Source of the DNA: JAHFKM01 sp035655455
Lineage (GTDB): Archaea; Nanobdellota; Nanobdellia; SCGC-AAA011-G17; GW2011-AR18
Length of the DNA: 21,991 nt
Direction: 5' to 3'
Assembly (NCBI GenBank): GCA_035655455.1
Contig: DASRUL010000039.1
Span: 1-21,991 of the forward strand
Below the pieces are notes generated by a model, which was not told the DNA's origin, made no database searches, and saw only the letters and a program-made list of their open reading frames with translations. A program made the translations under genes and the position numbers. This document shows, piece after piece, positions 1-6,334 of this stretch (positions are counted from its first letter, which is position 1; every line of letters starts with the position of its first letter).

Positions 1-15
1 TAATTCCTAACTTCC

Positions 16-123
16 ATTGATTGATAACATATCTCCTTAATTTTGGTGTCCATTGTGTATATTTCATCTTCATTCACCTCTTGAATGTGGACACCAAAAT
101 CAACTATGTTATAACTGTGCAAT
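16..123. repeat. Imperfect palindrome with nested hairpin
   Basis: A perfect 13-bp inverted repeat (ATTTTGGTGTCCA at 40-52, complement at 88-100) is extended outward by a 7-bp pair (ATAACAT at 24-30 with ATGTTAT at 106-112) and by ATTG/CAAT (16-19 with 120-123). A 6-bp hairpin (CATTCA 71-76, TGAATG 82-87) abuts the right arm. The arms are interrupted, so the whole is imperfect. It lies in the AT-rich sequence before the first gene and overlaps no reading frame I can support. It could be a decayed mobile-element remnant, a structured RNA or a terminator for a gene left of the window. Confidence 0.6.
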
Positions 124-160
124 AATTATGACTCAGCATACTTCTGAAATAAAAACAAAG

Positions 161-169
161 ATATTTAAA
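161..169 (+). promoter_or_regulatory. TATA box for the 137-aa membrane protein
   Basis: ATATTTAAA is centred about 26 bases before the ATG at 191. This is the spacing seen for other apparently leaderless genes in the window, and it favours 191 over the TTG at 185. Confidence 0.55.
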
Positions 170-190
170 CTAAAATAAGAAGAATTGTTT

Positions 191-604
191 ATGGATTGGC
201 GAACGGTTTTTAGAATAATTATCTATGGATTGTTAGGGTTAACAGGAGCGTATGTTGCTATTTTAAATTTGGGTTTTCTAAGTTTAGCTATTCCAAAGTT
301 GAGTCCCTTTCTAGTCAATTTATCTTCTAAGAATTATGTTTATTTTATTTTTGCAGGCATAGGATTGATTATTGGAGGGTTTATAGGGCATTCATCAAAA
401 AGTGAGAATACTCTAAAGGGTACACTTTTAGGTTTTCTGATTGGAGGATTAATTGGAGCTTTAGTGATTCTAATTCCTTCGTGGTTTAGTCCTCATTTCG
501 ATCAGATGGCATTAGTAATAATTCTCACAGCACCTGGAGGGGCGATTATTGGCGCGTTAATTGGTGGAATCTGGGCTTACAAGAAAAATCAGAATAATAG
601 ATAG
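191..604 (+). CDS. Small glycine-zipper membrane protein, unknown function
   Basis: A 137-residue protein with four predicted membrane segments at about residues 8-32, 48-68, 77-98 and 106-128. Segments 2 to 4 are packed with GxxxG-like motifs (IGLIIGGFIG, FLIGGLIGAL, GGAIIGALIGG), typical of tightly packed or oligomeric helices. It ends in a short positive tail (KKNQNNR), probably cytoplasmic. I do not recognise the family. The ATG at 191 is preferred over an upstream TTG at 185 because of the TATA spacing. The gene stands alone before the ribosomal operon. Base composition is AT-rich and lacks the G+T bias of the plus strand that follows. Confidence 0.7.
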   Translation: MDWRTVFRIIIYGLLGLTGAYVAILNLGFLSLAIPKLSPFLVNLSSKNYVYFIFAGIGLIIGGFIGHSSKSENTLKGTLLGFLIGGLIGALVILIPSWFSPHFDQMALVIILTAPGGAIIGALIGGIWAYKKNQNNR

Positions 605-608
605 TTTT

Positions 609-626
609 TTAAAGGTTTTAAATTTC
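609..626 (+). promoter_or_regulatory. Probable promoter of the S19e operon
   Basis: A T/A-rich stretch with AAAGGTTTTAAAT is the best TATA candidate before the S19e operon. Start would fall near 645, leaving a leader of about 50 bases, unlike the leaderless genes around it. Confidence 0.45.
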
Positions 627-649
627 CAGTTTGAAATCGAGTTAAATTA

Positions 650-684
650 GGGAAGGAAAGATTCCCGCTTACTCCGTAGGGAGT
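650..684 (+). promoter_or_regulatory. Two tandem hairpins in the S19e leader, second hides a GGAG
   Basis: Hairpin 1 is GGGAA (650-654) with TTCCC (662-666). Hairpin 2 is ACTCC (671-675) with GGAGT (680-684), loop GTAG. The GGAG at 680-683 is the only Shine-Dalgarno-like sequence before the ATG at 695 and is paired inside hairpin 2. This arrangement could allow autogenous translational control by a product of the operon, which is inference. Confidence 0.45.
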
Positions 685-694
685 TGAAGAGACA

Positions 695-1105
695 ATGGTA
701 ACGATATTCGATGCCGACGCAATGAGGTCGATTAATAAGTTGGCGGAATCGTTAAAGGCGAAGATTCAGGAGCCTGAATGGACGAAGGTGGTGAAGACTG
801 GCGCTGGAAAGGAAAGGCCTCCTGTTGCTGGTGATTGGTTTTTTACGAGGGCCGCTTCTGTGTTAAGAACGGTGTATATTCGTGGCCCTGTTGGTGTGCA
901 GACGTTAAGGCTGAAGTATGGCAATAAAAAGAATCGTGGTCATAGGCCTGAGAAGTTTTACAAAGGATCTGGAAAGGTGTTGAGGGTTATTTTGCAGCAG
1001 TTGGAAAAGGCGGGGTTGGTGAGGTTTGTGAAGGAGGGGGTGCACAAGGGGCGCGTGATTACGCCGAAGGGAAGGTCTCTTGTGGATAAGTGTGCGGTAA
1101 AATGA
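695..1105 (+). CDS. rps19e: 30S ribosomal protein S19e
   Basis: A 136-residue protein with the full S19e fold sequence: an N-terminal helix region, the conserved EPEWTKVVKTG and PPVAGDWFFTRAAS block at about residues 27-55, TVYIRGPVGVQTLRLKYG at about 59-76, and a winged-helix-like C-terminus (LQQLEKAGLVRF, GRVITPKGRSLVDK). S19e belongs to the small subunit of archaeal and eukaryotic ribosomes and has no bacterial counterpart. It is the first gene of a four-gene operon, and its stop overlaps the next start as ATGA. The leader carries two hairpins. Length matches the family. Confidence 0.96.
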   Translation: MVTIFDADAMRSINKLAESLKAKIQEPEWTKVVKTGAGKERPPVAGDWFFTRAASVLRTVYIRGPVGVQTLRLKYGNKKNRGHRPEKFYKGSGKVLRVILQQLEKAGLVRFVKEGVHKGRVITPKGRSLVDKCAVK

Positions 1106-1368
1106 GCAGCCAGGAAGAAACTGAAAAGTTGAAGGAGCAGGTGCATCTGTTGGAGAGTGCCGCAAGGCAGTGGATGTCTGCTGAGGCATTGTCTCGTTTT
1201 GGCGCGGTGAAAGCCGCGTTTCCTGAGAAGGCTGTTCAGGTTGCTGCGATGATAGTGAAGTTGGCTGAGCAGGGTCAGTTGAATGGGAAGGTGTCTGACG
1301 CTGAGTTGAAGCAGCTGTTGATGTATATGAGTCAAGAAAGGAGAGAAGTGAAGATTCGGAGGGTGTGA
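1102..1368 (+). CDS. PDCD5-family nucleic-acid-binding protein
   Basis: An 88-residue basic helical protein of the PDCD5/TFAR19 family. Diagnostic parts are the leucine-rich helix after LSRFGAVKAAFPEKA, the block LAEQGQLNGKVSDAELKQLL at about residues 51-70, and the ending RREVKIRRV. Archaeal members are usually about 110 residues; this one has a short, acidic N-terminus. The family follows S19e in many archaea and is called a DNA-binding protein, with a possible translation link inferred from context. The ATG at 1102 overlaps the S19e stop; an upstream GTG at 1090 is less likely. Its stop overlaps the L39e start (TGATG). Confidence 0.9.
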   Translation: MSSQEETEKLKEQVHLLESAARQWMSAEALSRFGAVKAAFPEKAVQVAAMIVKLAEQGQLNGKVSDAELKQLLMYMSQERREVKIRRV

Positions 1369-1541
1369 TGGCGCGGTACAAACCAAGGGGGAAGAAGTTG
1401 CGGTTAGCGAAGAGGTTGCGTCAGACAAAGTGGGCTCCAGTGTGGATTGTTCCAAAGATGCATCGTGGCTTGAAGAGGATTCATCCGAGTAGGTTTACGA
1501 GGATTAAGAGGTCTTGGAGAAAGTCGAGGACAAGGGCGTGA
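1368..1541 (+). CDS. rpl39e: 50S ribosomal protein L39e
   Basis: A very small basic protein of 57 residues, read by hand: it starts MARYKPRGKKLRLAKRLRQT and ends RSWRKSRTRA. L39e lines part of the peptide exit tunnel in archaeal and eukaryotic ribosomes and is normally about 51 residues. The GKKLRLAK block near the N-terminus and the arginine/tryptophan-rich C-terminus are typical. The region around residues 31-46 (MHRGLKRIHPSRFTRI) is longer than usual. The ATG shares one base with the PDCD5 stop, and GGAGGG at 1358-1363 is a good Shine-Dalgarno site four bases upstream. L31e follows after two bases. Confidence 0.93.
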   Translation: MARYKPRGKKLRLAKRLRQTKWAPVWIVPKMHRGLKRIHPSRFTRIKRSWRKSRTRA

Positions 1542-1543
1542 GG

Positions 1544-2065
1544 ATGGCTGACGAAAGGATTTTTACGATACCCTTGAGAAAGGAGTGGAACAAGGCTCCT
1601 AAGTACAAGAGGGCAAAGAAGGCTGTCAATGCTACGAAAAAGTTTATTGCGCGTCACATGAAGGTTGCTGAGGTGAAGGTGGGAAGCGCTTTGAACAGAC
1701 AATTGTGGTCTCGGGGTGGAAAGCATCCTCCAAGCAGGATAAAGGTAAAATCTATTGTTGAGGAGGGGAATGCCTGGGTTGAGTTGGTTGATGTTCCGTT
1801 TGAGTTGAAGAAGGCTGAAGAAAAAAAGTCGTTGAAAGAGAAACTGTTTGAGAAGAAAGAGGAAAAGAAGGAACAGGAAAAAGTTGAGACTGCTGAAGTA
1901 AGGAAGGAGTTGGAAAAAGAGCGGGATATTGAGGCGAAGAAGGAGCATGTTGGTCATGAGAGGATTCCTGAGAAGGAGTTGAAAGAGGAGGAGAAGACAA
2001 AGTTGAAGACAGAGAAGATTGTGAAAGAGCACGGGAAGAAGGGTGCTTCTTCTCCGAAGCCATAA
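1544..2065 (+). CDS. rpl31e: 50S ribosomal protein L31e with long charged C-terminal extension
   Basis: A 173-residue protein. Residues 1 to about 92 are L31e: ERIFTIPLRKEWNKAPKYKR, KFIARHMK, VGSALNRQLWSRG and PPSRIKVKSIVEE, ending WVELVDVPFELKKAEE. L31e surrounds the peptide exit of the large subunit and is normally 80-95 residues. The remaining 80 or so residues are almost all K and E, with no hydrophobic core, and look like a single charged helix or disordered tail. The ATG at 1544 is chosen because MADERIFTIP is the family start; an upstream TTG at 1514 lies within L39e. It is the last gene of the operon. Confidence 0.94.
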   Translation: MADERIFTIPLRKEWNKAPKYKRAKKAVNATKKFIARHMKVAEVKVGSALNRQLWSRGGKHPPSRIKVKSIVEEGNAWVELVDVPFELKKAEEKKSLKEKLFEKKEEKKEQEKVETAEVRKELEKERDIEAKKEHVGHERIPEKELKEEEKTKLKTEKIVKEHGKKGASSPKP

Positions 2066-2093
2066 GGTGTTCGCAGAAGAATTTTTGGACAGC

Positions 2094-2101
2094 TTTAAAT
2101 A
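2094..2101 (+). promoter_or_regulatory. TATA box for cbf5
   Basis: TTTAAATA is centred about 27 bases before the ATG at 2125, which implies a leaderless transcript separate from the ribosomal operon. Confidence 0.65.
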
Positions 2102-2124
2102 AGTTATTCCTGTTCTGGGTATTC

Positions 2125-3123
2125 ATGAAAAACCTTTTGCCTTCTGAAAGAACAGAAAGAAAAATTCTTGTGAAGAAAGAAGCGATCACGGATAAAAAGT
2201 ATGGAAAGAGCCAAGAAGAAAGGTCTATGCAAGAGCTTTTGCAGAATGGGGTTATTTGTTTGAACAAGCCTGAAGGGCCTAGTTCGCATGAAGTCGCTGA
2301 TTATGTAAAAAGAATCCTAAACATGGGGAAAGTTGGTCATGGTGGCACGCTCGACCCAAAGGTTACTGGTGTTCTTCCTATCGCATTAAATAAAGCAACA
2401 AGGATGATGGAGTATTTATTGAAAGGCGGGAAGGAATATGTGTGTTTGATGCGGATGCATAAGCTTCCTCCGCCGTCAATGATTGAGGAGTCGATGAAAA
2501 AGTTTGTTGGTAAGATCATGCAGTTGCCTCCAGTAAGGTCTGCGGTGAAGAGGCAGAGGAGGGAGAGGGAGATTTATTATTTGGACGTTCTGGAAATTGA
2601 TGGTCGGGACGTGTTGTTTGTGATGGGATGTCAGGCGGGTACATATGTGAGAAAATTCGTTTTTGATTTCGGCAAGCAGCTTGGCATTGGCGCTCATATG
2701 GCTCAGTTGATCAGAACGAAGGCTGGACCTTTCACGGATAAAGAATGGTATTCGTTGCATGATCTTCAGGACGCTTTTTATTTGTTTAAGGAGAAAAATG
2801 ATGAGACTATTTTAAGAAAAATAATCAAGCCTGTGGAATTTGCTGCGCGGCATTTGCCAAAGGTATGGGTTTTGGATTCTACTGTAGATACGTTGTGTCA
2901 TGGAGCGAATTTAAGCGTCCCTGGAATAGCTAAGTTAAATTCAGATATAAAAACAAAGGACGGTATTGCTGTCTTCACGCTAAAAAATGAGTTGGTTGCG
3001 ATTGGTCAAGCGCTGATGACTTCTGAGGAGATAATGGAGAATGAGAAAGGATTGGCTGTGAAGCCTGAGAAGGTGTTCTTGGATCCGGAGGTGTATCCTC
3101 ACTTCAAACCAAAACTTTTATAA
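2125..3123 (+). CDS. cbf5: rRNA/tRNA pseudouridine synthase Cbf5 (TruB family)
   Basis: A 332-residue archaeal Cbf5. It is the catalytic subunit of H/ACA guide RNPs (with Nop10, Gar1 and L7Ae) and can also make pseudouridine 55 in tRNA. The N-terminal basic segment leads to NGVICLNKPEGPSSHEV. The catalytic motif GGTLDPKVTGVLP holds the nucleophile Asp77. Conserved RSAVKRQ and CQAGTYVRKFV follow in the middle. A PUA domain occupies about residues 245-325 (KVWVLDSTVDTLCHGANLSVPGI, then DGIAVFTLKNELVAIGQA). Length is normal. It has its own TATA box, so it is probably transcribed apart from L31e. Confidence 0.95.
   Translation: MKNLLPSERTERKILVKKEAITDKKYGKSQEERSMQELLQNGVICLNKPEGPSSHEVADYVKRILNMGKVGHGGTLDPKVTGVLPIALNKATRMMEYLLKGGKEYVCLMRMHKLPPPSMIEESMKKFVGKIMQLPPVRSAVKRQRREREIYYLDVLEIDGRDVLFVMGCQAGTYVRKFVFDFGKQLGIGAHMAQLIRTKAGPFTDKEWYSLHDLQDAFYLFKEKNDETILRKIIKPVEFAARHLPKVWVLDSTVDTLCHGANLSVPGIAKLNSDIKTKDGIAVFTLKNELVAIGQALMTSEEIMENEKGLAVKPEKVFLDPEVYPHFKPKLL
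3115..3122 (+). promoter_or_regulatory. TATA box for the four-cysteine small protein
   Basis: CTTTTATA overlaps the end of cbf5 and is centred about 25 bases before the ATG at 3143, matching the leaderless spacing. Confidence 0.5.
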
Positions 3124-3142
3124 CTTTTTTTAAACACGGAGA

Positions 3143-3358
3143 ATGATGGATCCAGAAACATGTAAGGGGTATAAAATAGAACTGCAGCTGCCTGTTTGTC
3201 AGGTAGGGGAATATTGTCCGTATCAGCTAAGTCCAGGTTTTACATTTGAAGGTGAGTCATTTAAGATTTGCAGTAAAGCGATAAAAGAAAGTCCTGGTAA
3301 GGTCTTTTCAAGGTTGCCGGTTGTGAAGGTGGGAATGTTGGAGGAGGTAGTCAATTAA
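3143..3358 (+). CDS. Small four-cysteine protein, unknown function
   Basis: A 71-residue soluble protein with cysteines at positions 7, 19, 25 and 43 (CKGYKIELQLPVC, GEYCPYQ, FKICSK). The spacing could support one structural zinc site, but there is no CxxC pair, so this is speculative. I do not recognise a family. A second ATG follows the first; either could be used. It lies 19 bases after cbf5 and faces the HerA-like gene. The two stop codons overlap on the palindrome TTAA at 3355-3358. Confidence 0.6.
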   Translation: MMDPETCKGYKIELQLPVCQVGEYCPYQLSPGFTFEGESFKICSKAIKESPGKVFSRLPVVKVGMLEEVVN

Positions 3359-5379
3359 GGGTATACTGCCTTATACGTGACTGCGTAGCATTCTTTTGCG
3401 CCGAGGATTTCTGCGAAGTCACCAAGCAATGCCTTGACTTCTTCCTTGGTGACATGTGGTTCTTTGATTTCGTCGTGAGTGATGCGTATGAATTCGTTTT
3501 TTTCGTGGCAGGAGAACTTGTTGAGGTTGAGATAGGATTGGATGATGTTGCTAAGGGCGTATCTGTTTCCAGTTTTTTCAAAGTATTTTTTTTTGAGGAG
3601 AGTGTTGAAGATGTCGTAGATTTCTGAGAATTGCATGCCTGATTTTGAAAAAAGTTCTGCTGCTGTGAAGGTGGTGGTGCTTGTTTTTGTGAAGTCGAGA
3701 ATTTTTCTTTCTTTTTCTGAGAGTTTTTCTAGGCTATACAATTGTTCTCCTGTGTAGTGGTCGAAGTCTTTCACAAGATGTACGTTGGTTAGGTTGACGA
3801 GGAGGTTGAAGTGTGTGCCTTGTTGTTTACAGTTGAGCAGGAGGCAGGGGAGAAGGAGGGTTTTAAGGGATTTTATGCCGTGTTTAGTGTGTTGAAGTTC
3901 TTCTTTGCTGACTCTTGGTGTGAGGATGTTGAAGATGCCTTTCGAAGGTTCTGGAACGCCTGTGGTTGGTTCTTCTGTTTGTGTGTTGAATGTTTCAAGG
4001 AGGTTAACTGCTTCTCCTCCGTGTTTGGTTTTTCTTGGTCTGACTTCGACGAAGAGGGGGGTGTCTACAACTCCTAAGACTAGTGCTGTACCTACTGAGA
4101 GGTTTTTGATTTCGTTTTCTGTCTCTGCGGTGATGCCTTCGACTGAGCTGCTGACTGCTTTGAGGTCTCCGGGGTTTGTCAGTTTGAGAATGATTTGTGT
4201 GTTTGCTTGGGAGATGATGCTTTTGTCCAGTCTTGCGACGCGTTGGCTGACGACTGCTAGGCCGACGCCGAATTTTCTTCCTTCTGCTGCTATTTGTCTG
4301 ATGATAGAAGAGCTCTTGACCTCTCCGAAGCTGCGTTCTGGAGCGTAGTTGTGGCATTCTTCGATGACGAGAAAGAAGGGCGGGATTTCGAGATTCTTTC
4401 TGCTGGTAAAGAGGTCGAGAAGGAGTTTGTAGACGATGATTTCTTGTAATTCTTGTGGCACTCCTCTGAGGTTGATGATGGTGCATTTTCCTGGTTGGAT
4501 GAGTTCTTGTGGTGTTGTGGGGTTTTGTGAGAAGATGTTGAGTTTTCTTAGGTAATCTAAGATTGTAATCAAGGTCCACTTTGCTGGGTTTTCTTCGAGT
4601 TGGAGGTTAACGATTAATTGTTCAAAGTCTGTGATTTTTCCCATATCGATGATGGCCGAGTAGAGCAGTCCTATTTGCGCGCTGGAGAGTTTTGCTGGAA
4701 GCAAATGCATTAATTCTGATCCTGTGAGGTTTTGTGCGTTGAGTGTTAATTGTTGCGCTTCCTGGTTTTTTTGGACGTCAACGCTGTATTCTTGGATGTG
4801 CTTGCTATAGCCTTTGGGTTTTATTCCGAATCTTTCAAAGTTTTCTTTCTTGTGATTTGGATATTTCAGGCTCGAGTATTCCGCGTGGGGATCGATGATA
4901 ATCAGAGGAATTCCTCGCTCTAAGATTTCTTCGAGAAGCACCGAGAGACTATAAGATTTTCCAGAACCAGTTTTCGCTAAAATGGCGACATGTTTGGTGA
5001 TAAGCTTGTTTAGGTCTAGGTATACTTTGATTTTTTCTCGTCCTTCTAAGACGCCGAAGTATGCTCCTTGCTCTTTGAGGAGTTCGAGGCCGAGGACTGT
5101 GCTGACAAAAGTGTCGTCCGCGTAGTAAACTTCAGAGTCCAAGCCTAGGGGTATTCTGAGTGTTTTAAGAACGCCTTGGTCGTTTCTGTAGCCGAGGACG
5201 TTGCAGGTTGCTCTTGTTCCGTCTCGTTGTGTCTCAAGTTCTACGATTTGTGCGAGGACATTGTAGCCTTCTCTGTGCTTGATTTTGATGTATTGGAATT
5301 TGTTTGCGTTAGCTTCTTGGTTGGTGAGGAAGGTGAAGGTGTTAGTGGAGCTCTTTCCTGTTATTTTTCCTAAAAGCAT
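3355..5379 (-). CDS. HerA-like FtsK/HerA-superfamily ATPase with C-terminal winged helix
   Basis: A 674-residue ATPase. Residues 1-115 form a HAS-type beta barrel (LLGKITGKSSTNTFTFLT). Walker A is AKTGSGKS with Lys141. IIIDPHAEYSSL at about 160-171 is typical of HerA. Walker B is FFLVIEECHNYAPE with Glu340/Glu341, followed by sensor AVVSQR and the QANTQIILKL block. HerA hexamers translocate DNA and normally work with the NurA nuclease in end resection. The usual length is about 500; the extra 200 residues include a winged-helix-like segment at about 550-620 (LSEKERKILDF to YFEKTGNRYALS). No nurA lies in the window, so it may be canonical HerA or an uncharacterised DUF87-type relative. Confidence 0.85.
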   Translation of the reverse strand: MLLGKITGKSSTNTFTFLTNQEANANKFQYIKIKHREGYNVLAQIVELETQRDGTRATCNVLGYRNDQGVLKTLRIPLGLDSEVYYADDTFVSTVLGLELLKEQGAYFGVLEGREKIKVYLDLNKLITKHVAILAKTGSGKSYSLSVLLEEILERGIPLIIIDPHAEYSSLKYPNHKKENFERFGIKPKGYSKHIQEYSVDVQKNQEAQQLTLNAQNLTGSELMHLLPAKLSSAQIGLLYSAIIDMGKITDFEQLIVNLQLEENPAKWTLITILDYLRKLNIFSQNPTTPQELIQPGKCTIINLRGVPQELQEIIVYKLLLDLFTSRKNLEIPPFFLVIEECHNYAPERSFGEVKSSSIIRQIAAEGRKFGVGLAVVSQRVARLDKSIISQANTQIILKLTNPGDLKAVSSSVEGITAETENEIKNLSVGTALVLGVVDTPLFVEVRPRKTKHGGEAVNLLETFNTQTEEPTTGVPEPSKGIFNILTPRVSKEELQHTKHGIKSLKTLLLPCLLLNCKQQGTHFNLLVNLTNVHLVKDFDHYTGEQLYSLEKLSEKERKILDFTKTSTTTFTAAELFSKSGMQFSEIYDIFNTLLKKKYFEKTGNRYALSNIIQSYLNLNKFSCHEKNEFIRITHDEIKEPHVTKEEVKALLGDFAEILGAKECYAVTYKAVYP

Positions 5380-5400
5380 GAAGTTCGCATTGATGGGAAA

Positions 5401-5408
5401 TTTATAAG
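5401..5408 (-). promoter_or_regulatory. TATA box for the HerA-like gene
   Basis: On the minus strand this reads CTTATAAA, centred 25 bases before the ATG at 5379, so the transcript is probably leaderless. Confidence 0.6.
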
Positions 5409-5473
5409 ATTTTCCGGTGTGGAGAAGTTGTAAAATTAGAAGTGAAACTGAGAAATAAAAGAATATCTAAAAA

Positions 5474-6112
5474 CTAAACGTTACAACATAGTATCGCTGC
5501 TTCTGGCAAAAGTATATTACTACTAGGATCTACAGCATAACACCTGTTATTGGTAAGAGGAAGATTATGTGGATTAGCCTGTAGATTATTAAATCTTGCA
5601 AGAGAGGGTCCACACAAAATTTGAAGACCGCAAGATTGAGGAAGAGAAGGTGGAAAATTAGTGACATTCGCTATAAAAATAGTATTACAACTATTATAAC
5701 CATTTTGTGCGCAGAAGGTGTGACCATCTAAGCTAGTTAATGAAGGGAGATAATTATCTAAATTTATAAGATCGCATCCTCTTATAATGTTTTGCGTTCC
5801 TTGCGTTCCCCGATAAGTTGCAAAAACTCTACCTCTTCCTGGAGAACCTCTTCCTGGAGAATCTAAACTTGGTACGACTTCTTCAGGGCGAGATTGTCTG
5901 CAAGTTCCTTGAAGACAAATACTAGATAAGCATTGATTATCACGAGTGCAGGCAACGCCATTTGCTCTTAGTTGTTCTTTTGGAAGAGTAGAGGAGTGGA
6001 AGAACGCTCCGGTGAGTGCGTCTCCTGCGAGGACGCCGACGATTGCTGTTGTTAGAACGACGAGTCCCAAAATAATGAGAAAGTTTCCAGAAAGATTCAC
6101 GCTCTTTTTCAT
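5474..6112 (-). CDS. Membrane-anchored cysteine-rich secreted protein
   Basis: A 212-residue protein with a short basic start (MKKSVNLSGN) and one membrane segment at about residues 9-29, either signal anchor or signal peptide. A disulfide module C-x5-C-x4-C-x4-C follows (ACTRDNQCLSSICLQGTC, about residues 54-71). Next comes a low-complexity stretch SPGRGSPGRGR and GTQGTQ, then a second cysteine-rich part with eight or nine cysteines ending CCNV. The same module recurs in the proteins at 16904-18769 and 21005-21991. I do not know the family. Codon and base use are balanced, unlike the C+A-rich minus-strand genes nearby. A strong TATA box suggests leaderless expression. Confidence 0.75.
   Translation of the reverse strand: MKKSVNLSGNFLIILGLVVLTTAIVGVLAGDALTGAFFHSSTLPKEQLRANGVACTRDNQCLSSICLQGTCRQSRPEEVVPSLDSPGRGSPGRGRVFATYRGTQGTQNIIRGCDLINLDNYLPSLTSLDGHTFCAQNGYNSCNTIFIANVTNFPPSLPQSCGLQILCGPSLARFNNLQANPHNLPLTNNRCYAVDPSSNILLPEAAILCCNV
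5792..5809. repeat. Tandem 9-bp duplication inside a secreted-protein gene
   Basis: TTGCGTTCC occurs twice in direct succession (5792-5800, 5801-5809). It is in frame and encodes the repeat GTQGTQ on the minus strand. Confidence 0.85.
5831..5860. repeat. Tandem 15-bp duplication inside the same gene
   Basis: ACCTCTTCCTGGAGA occurs twice back to back with no mismatch. It is in frame and gives SPGRGSPGRG in the protein, next to the 9-bp duplication. Confidence 0.9.
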
Positions 6113-6131
6113 TAAGTTATTTTCAGCACAT

Positions 6132-6143
6132 TATATATATATA
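6132..6143 (-). promoter_or_regulatory. TATA box for the cysteine-rich protein
   Basis: A run of alternating T and A (TATATATATATA) is centred 25 bases from the ATG at 6112. Confidence 0.65.
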
Positions 6144-6148
6144 GCTTT

Positions 6149-6298
6149 CGGTTTAGGAGGGGTTGGTGAGAATATATGCTAAGATATACTGTAAAAGATC
6201 TTTCTTAGGTAAATCTTGCGAGAAAACCATCCTTTCAACAGCGCATCAAACAAACTTCAGAGTTAAGGATTAGTTTCGCACCAACCCCGGTTTAGGAG
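6149..6298. mobile_element. MITE-like element with terminal inverted repeats and 11-bp flanking duplication
   Basis: A 128-bp core (6160-6287) begins GGGTTGGTG and ends CACCAACCC, perfect 9-bp inverted repeats. It is flanked on both sides by CGGTTTAGGAG (6149-6159 and 6288-6298), as expected for a target-site duplication. It contains no reading frame. The interior can also fold: TGCG/CGCA, AAAC/GTTT and ATCCTT/AAGGAT form an interrupted helix between 6217 and 6280, so a structured RNA is an alternative. The flanking similarity runs a few bases past 6298 with two mismatches, which slightly weakens the simple insertion model. It lies between the divergent promoters of the secreted-protein and radical SAM genes. 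Confidence 0.5.
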
Positions 6299-6305
6299 AG
6301 GTAGG

Positions 6306-6314
6306 TTTTTAAAA
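6306..6314 (+). promoter_or_regulatory. TATA box for the radical SAM gene
   Basis: TTTTTAAAA is centred 25 bases before the ATG at 6335. It sits just outside the right flanking duplication of the MITE-like element. Confidence 0.6.
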
Positions 6315-6334
6315 GTTTTCGAAAGAGGGTTTGT

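Noticed and set aside
905..2032. Long open frames on the minus strand opposite the S19e-L31e operon
   Set aside because: They oppose highly conserved ribosomal proteins, have low-complexity S/T/Q/L-rich translations and no promoter spacing of their own.
3811..4348. Plus-strand open frames inside the HerA-like gene
   Set aside because: They overlap the Walker B part of a clear ATPase and translate to F/C/V-rich sequence explained by the G+T bias of the plus strand.
6159..6288. 5S rRNA or intron-containing tRNA, because a 10-bp helix encloses about 110 bases
   Set aside because: No 5S loop motifs, T-loop consensus or anticodon arm could be found; the direct repeats outside the helix fit an insertion better.
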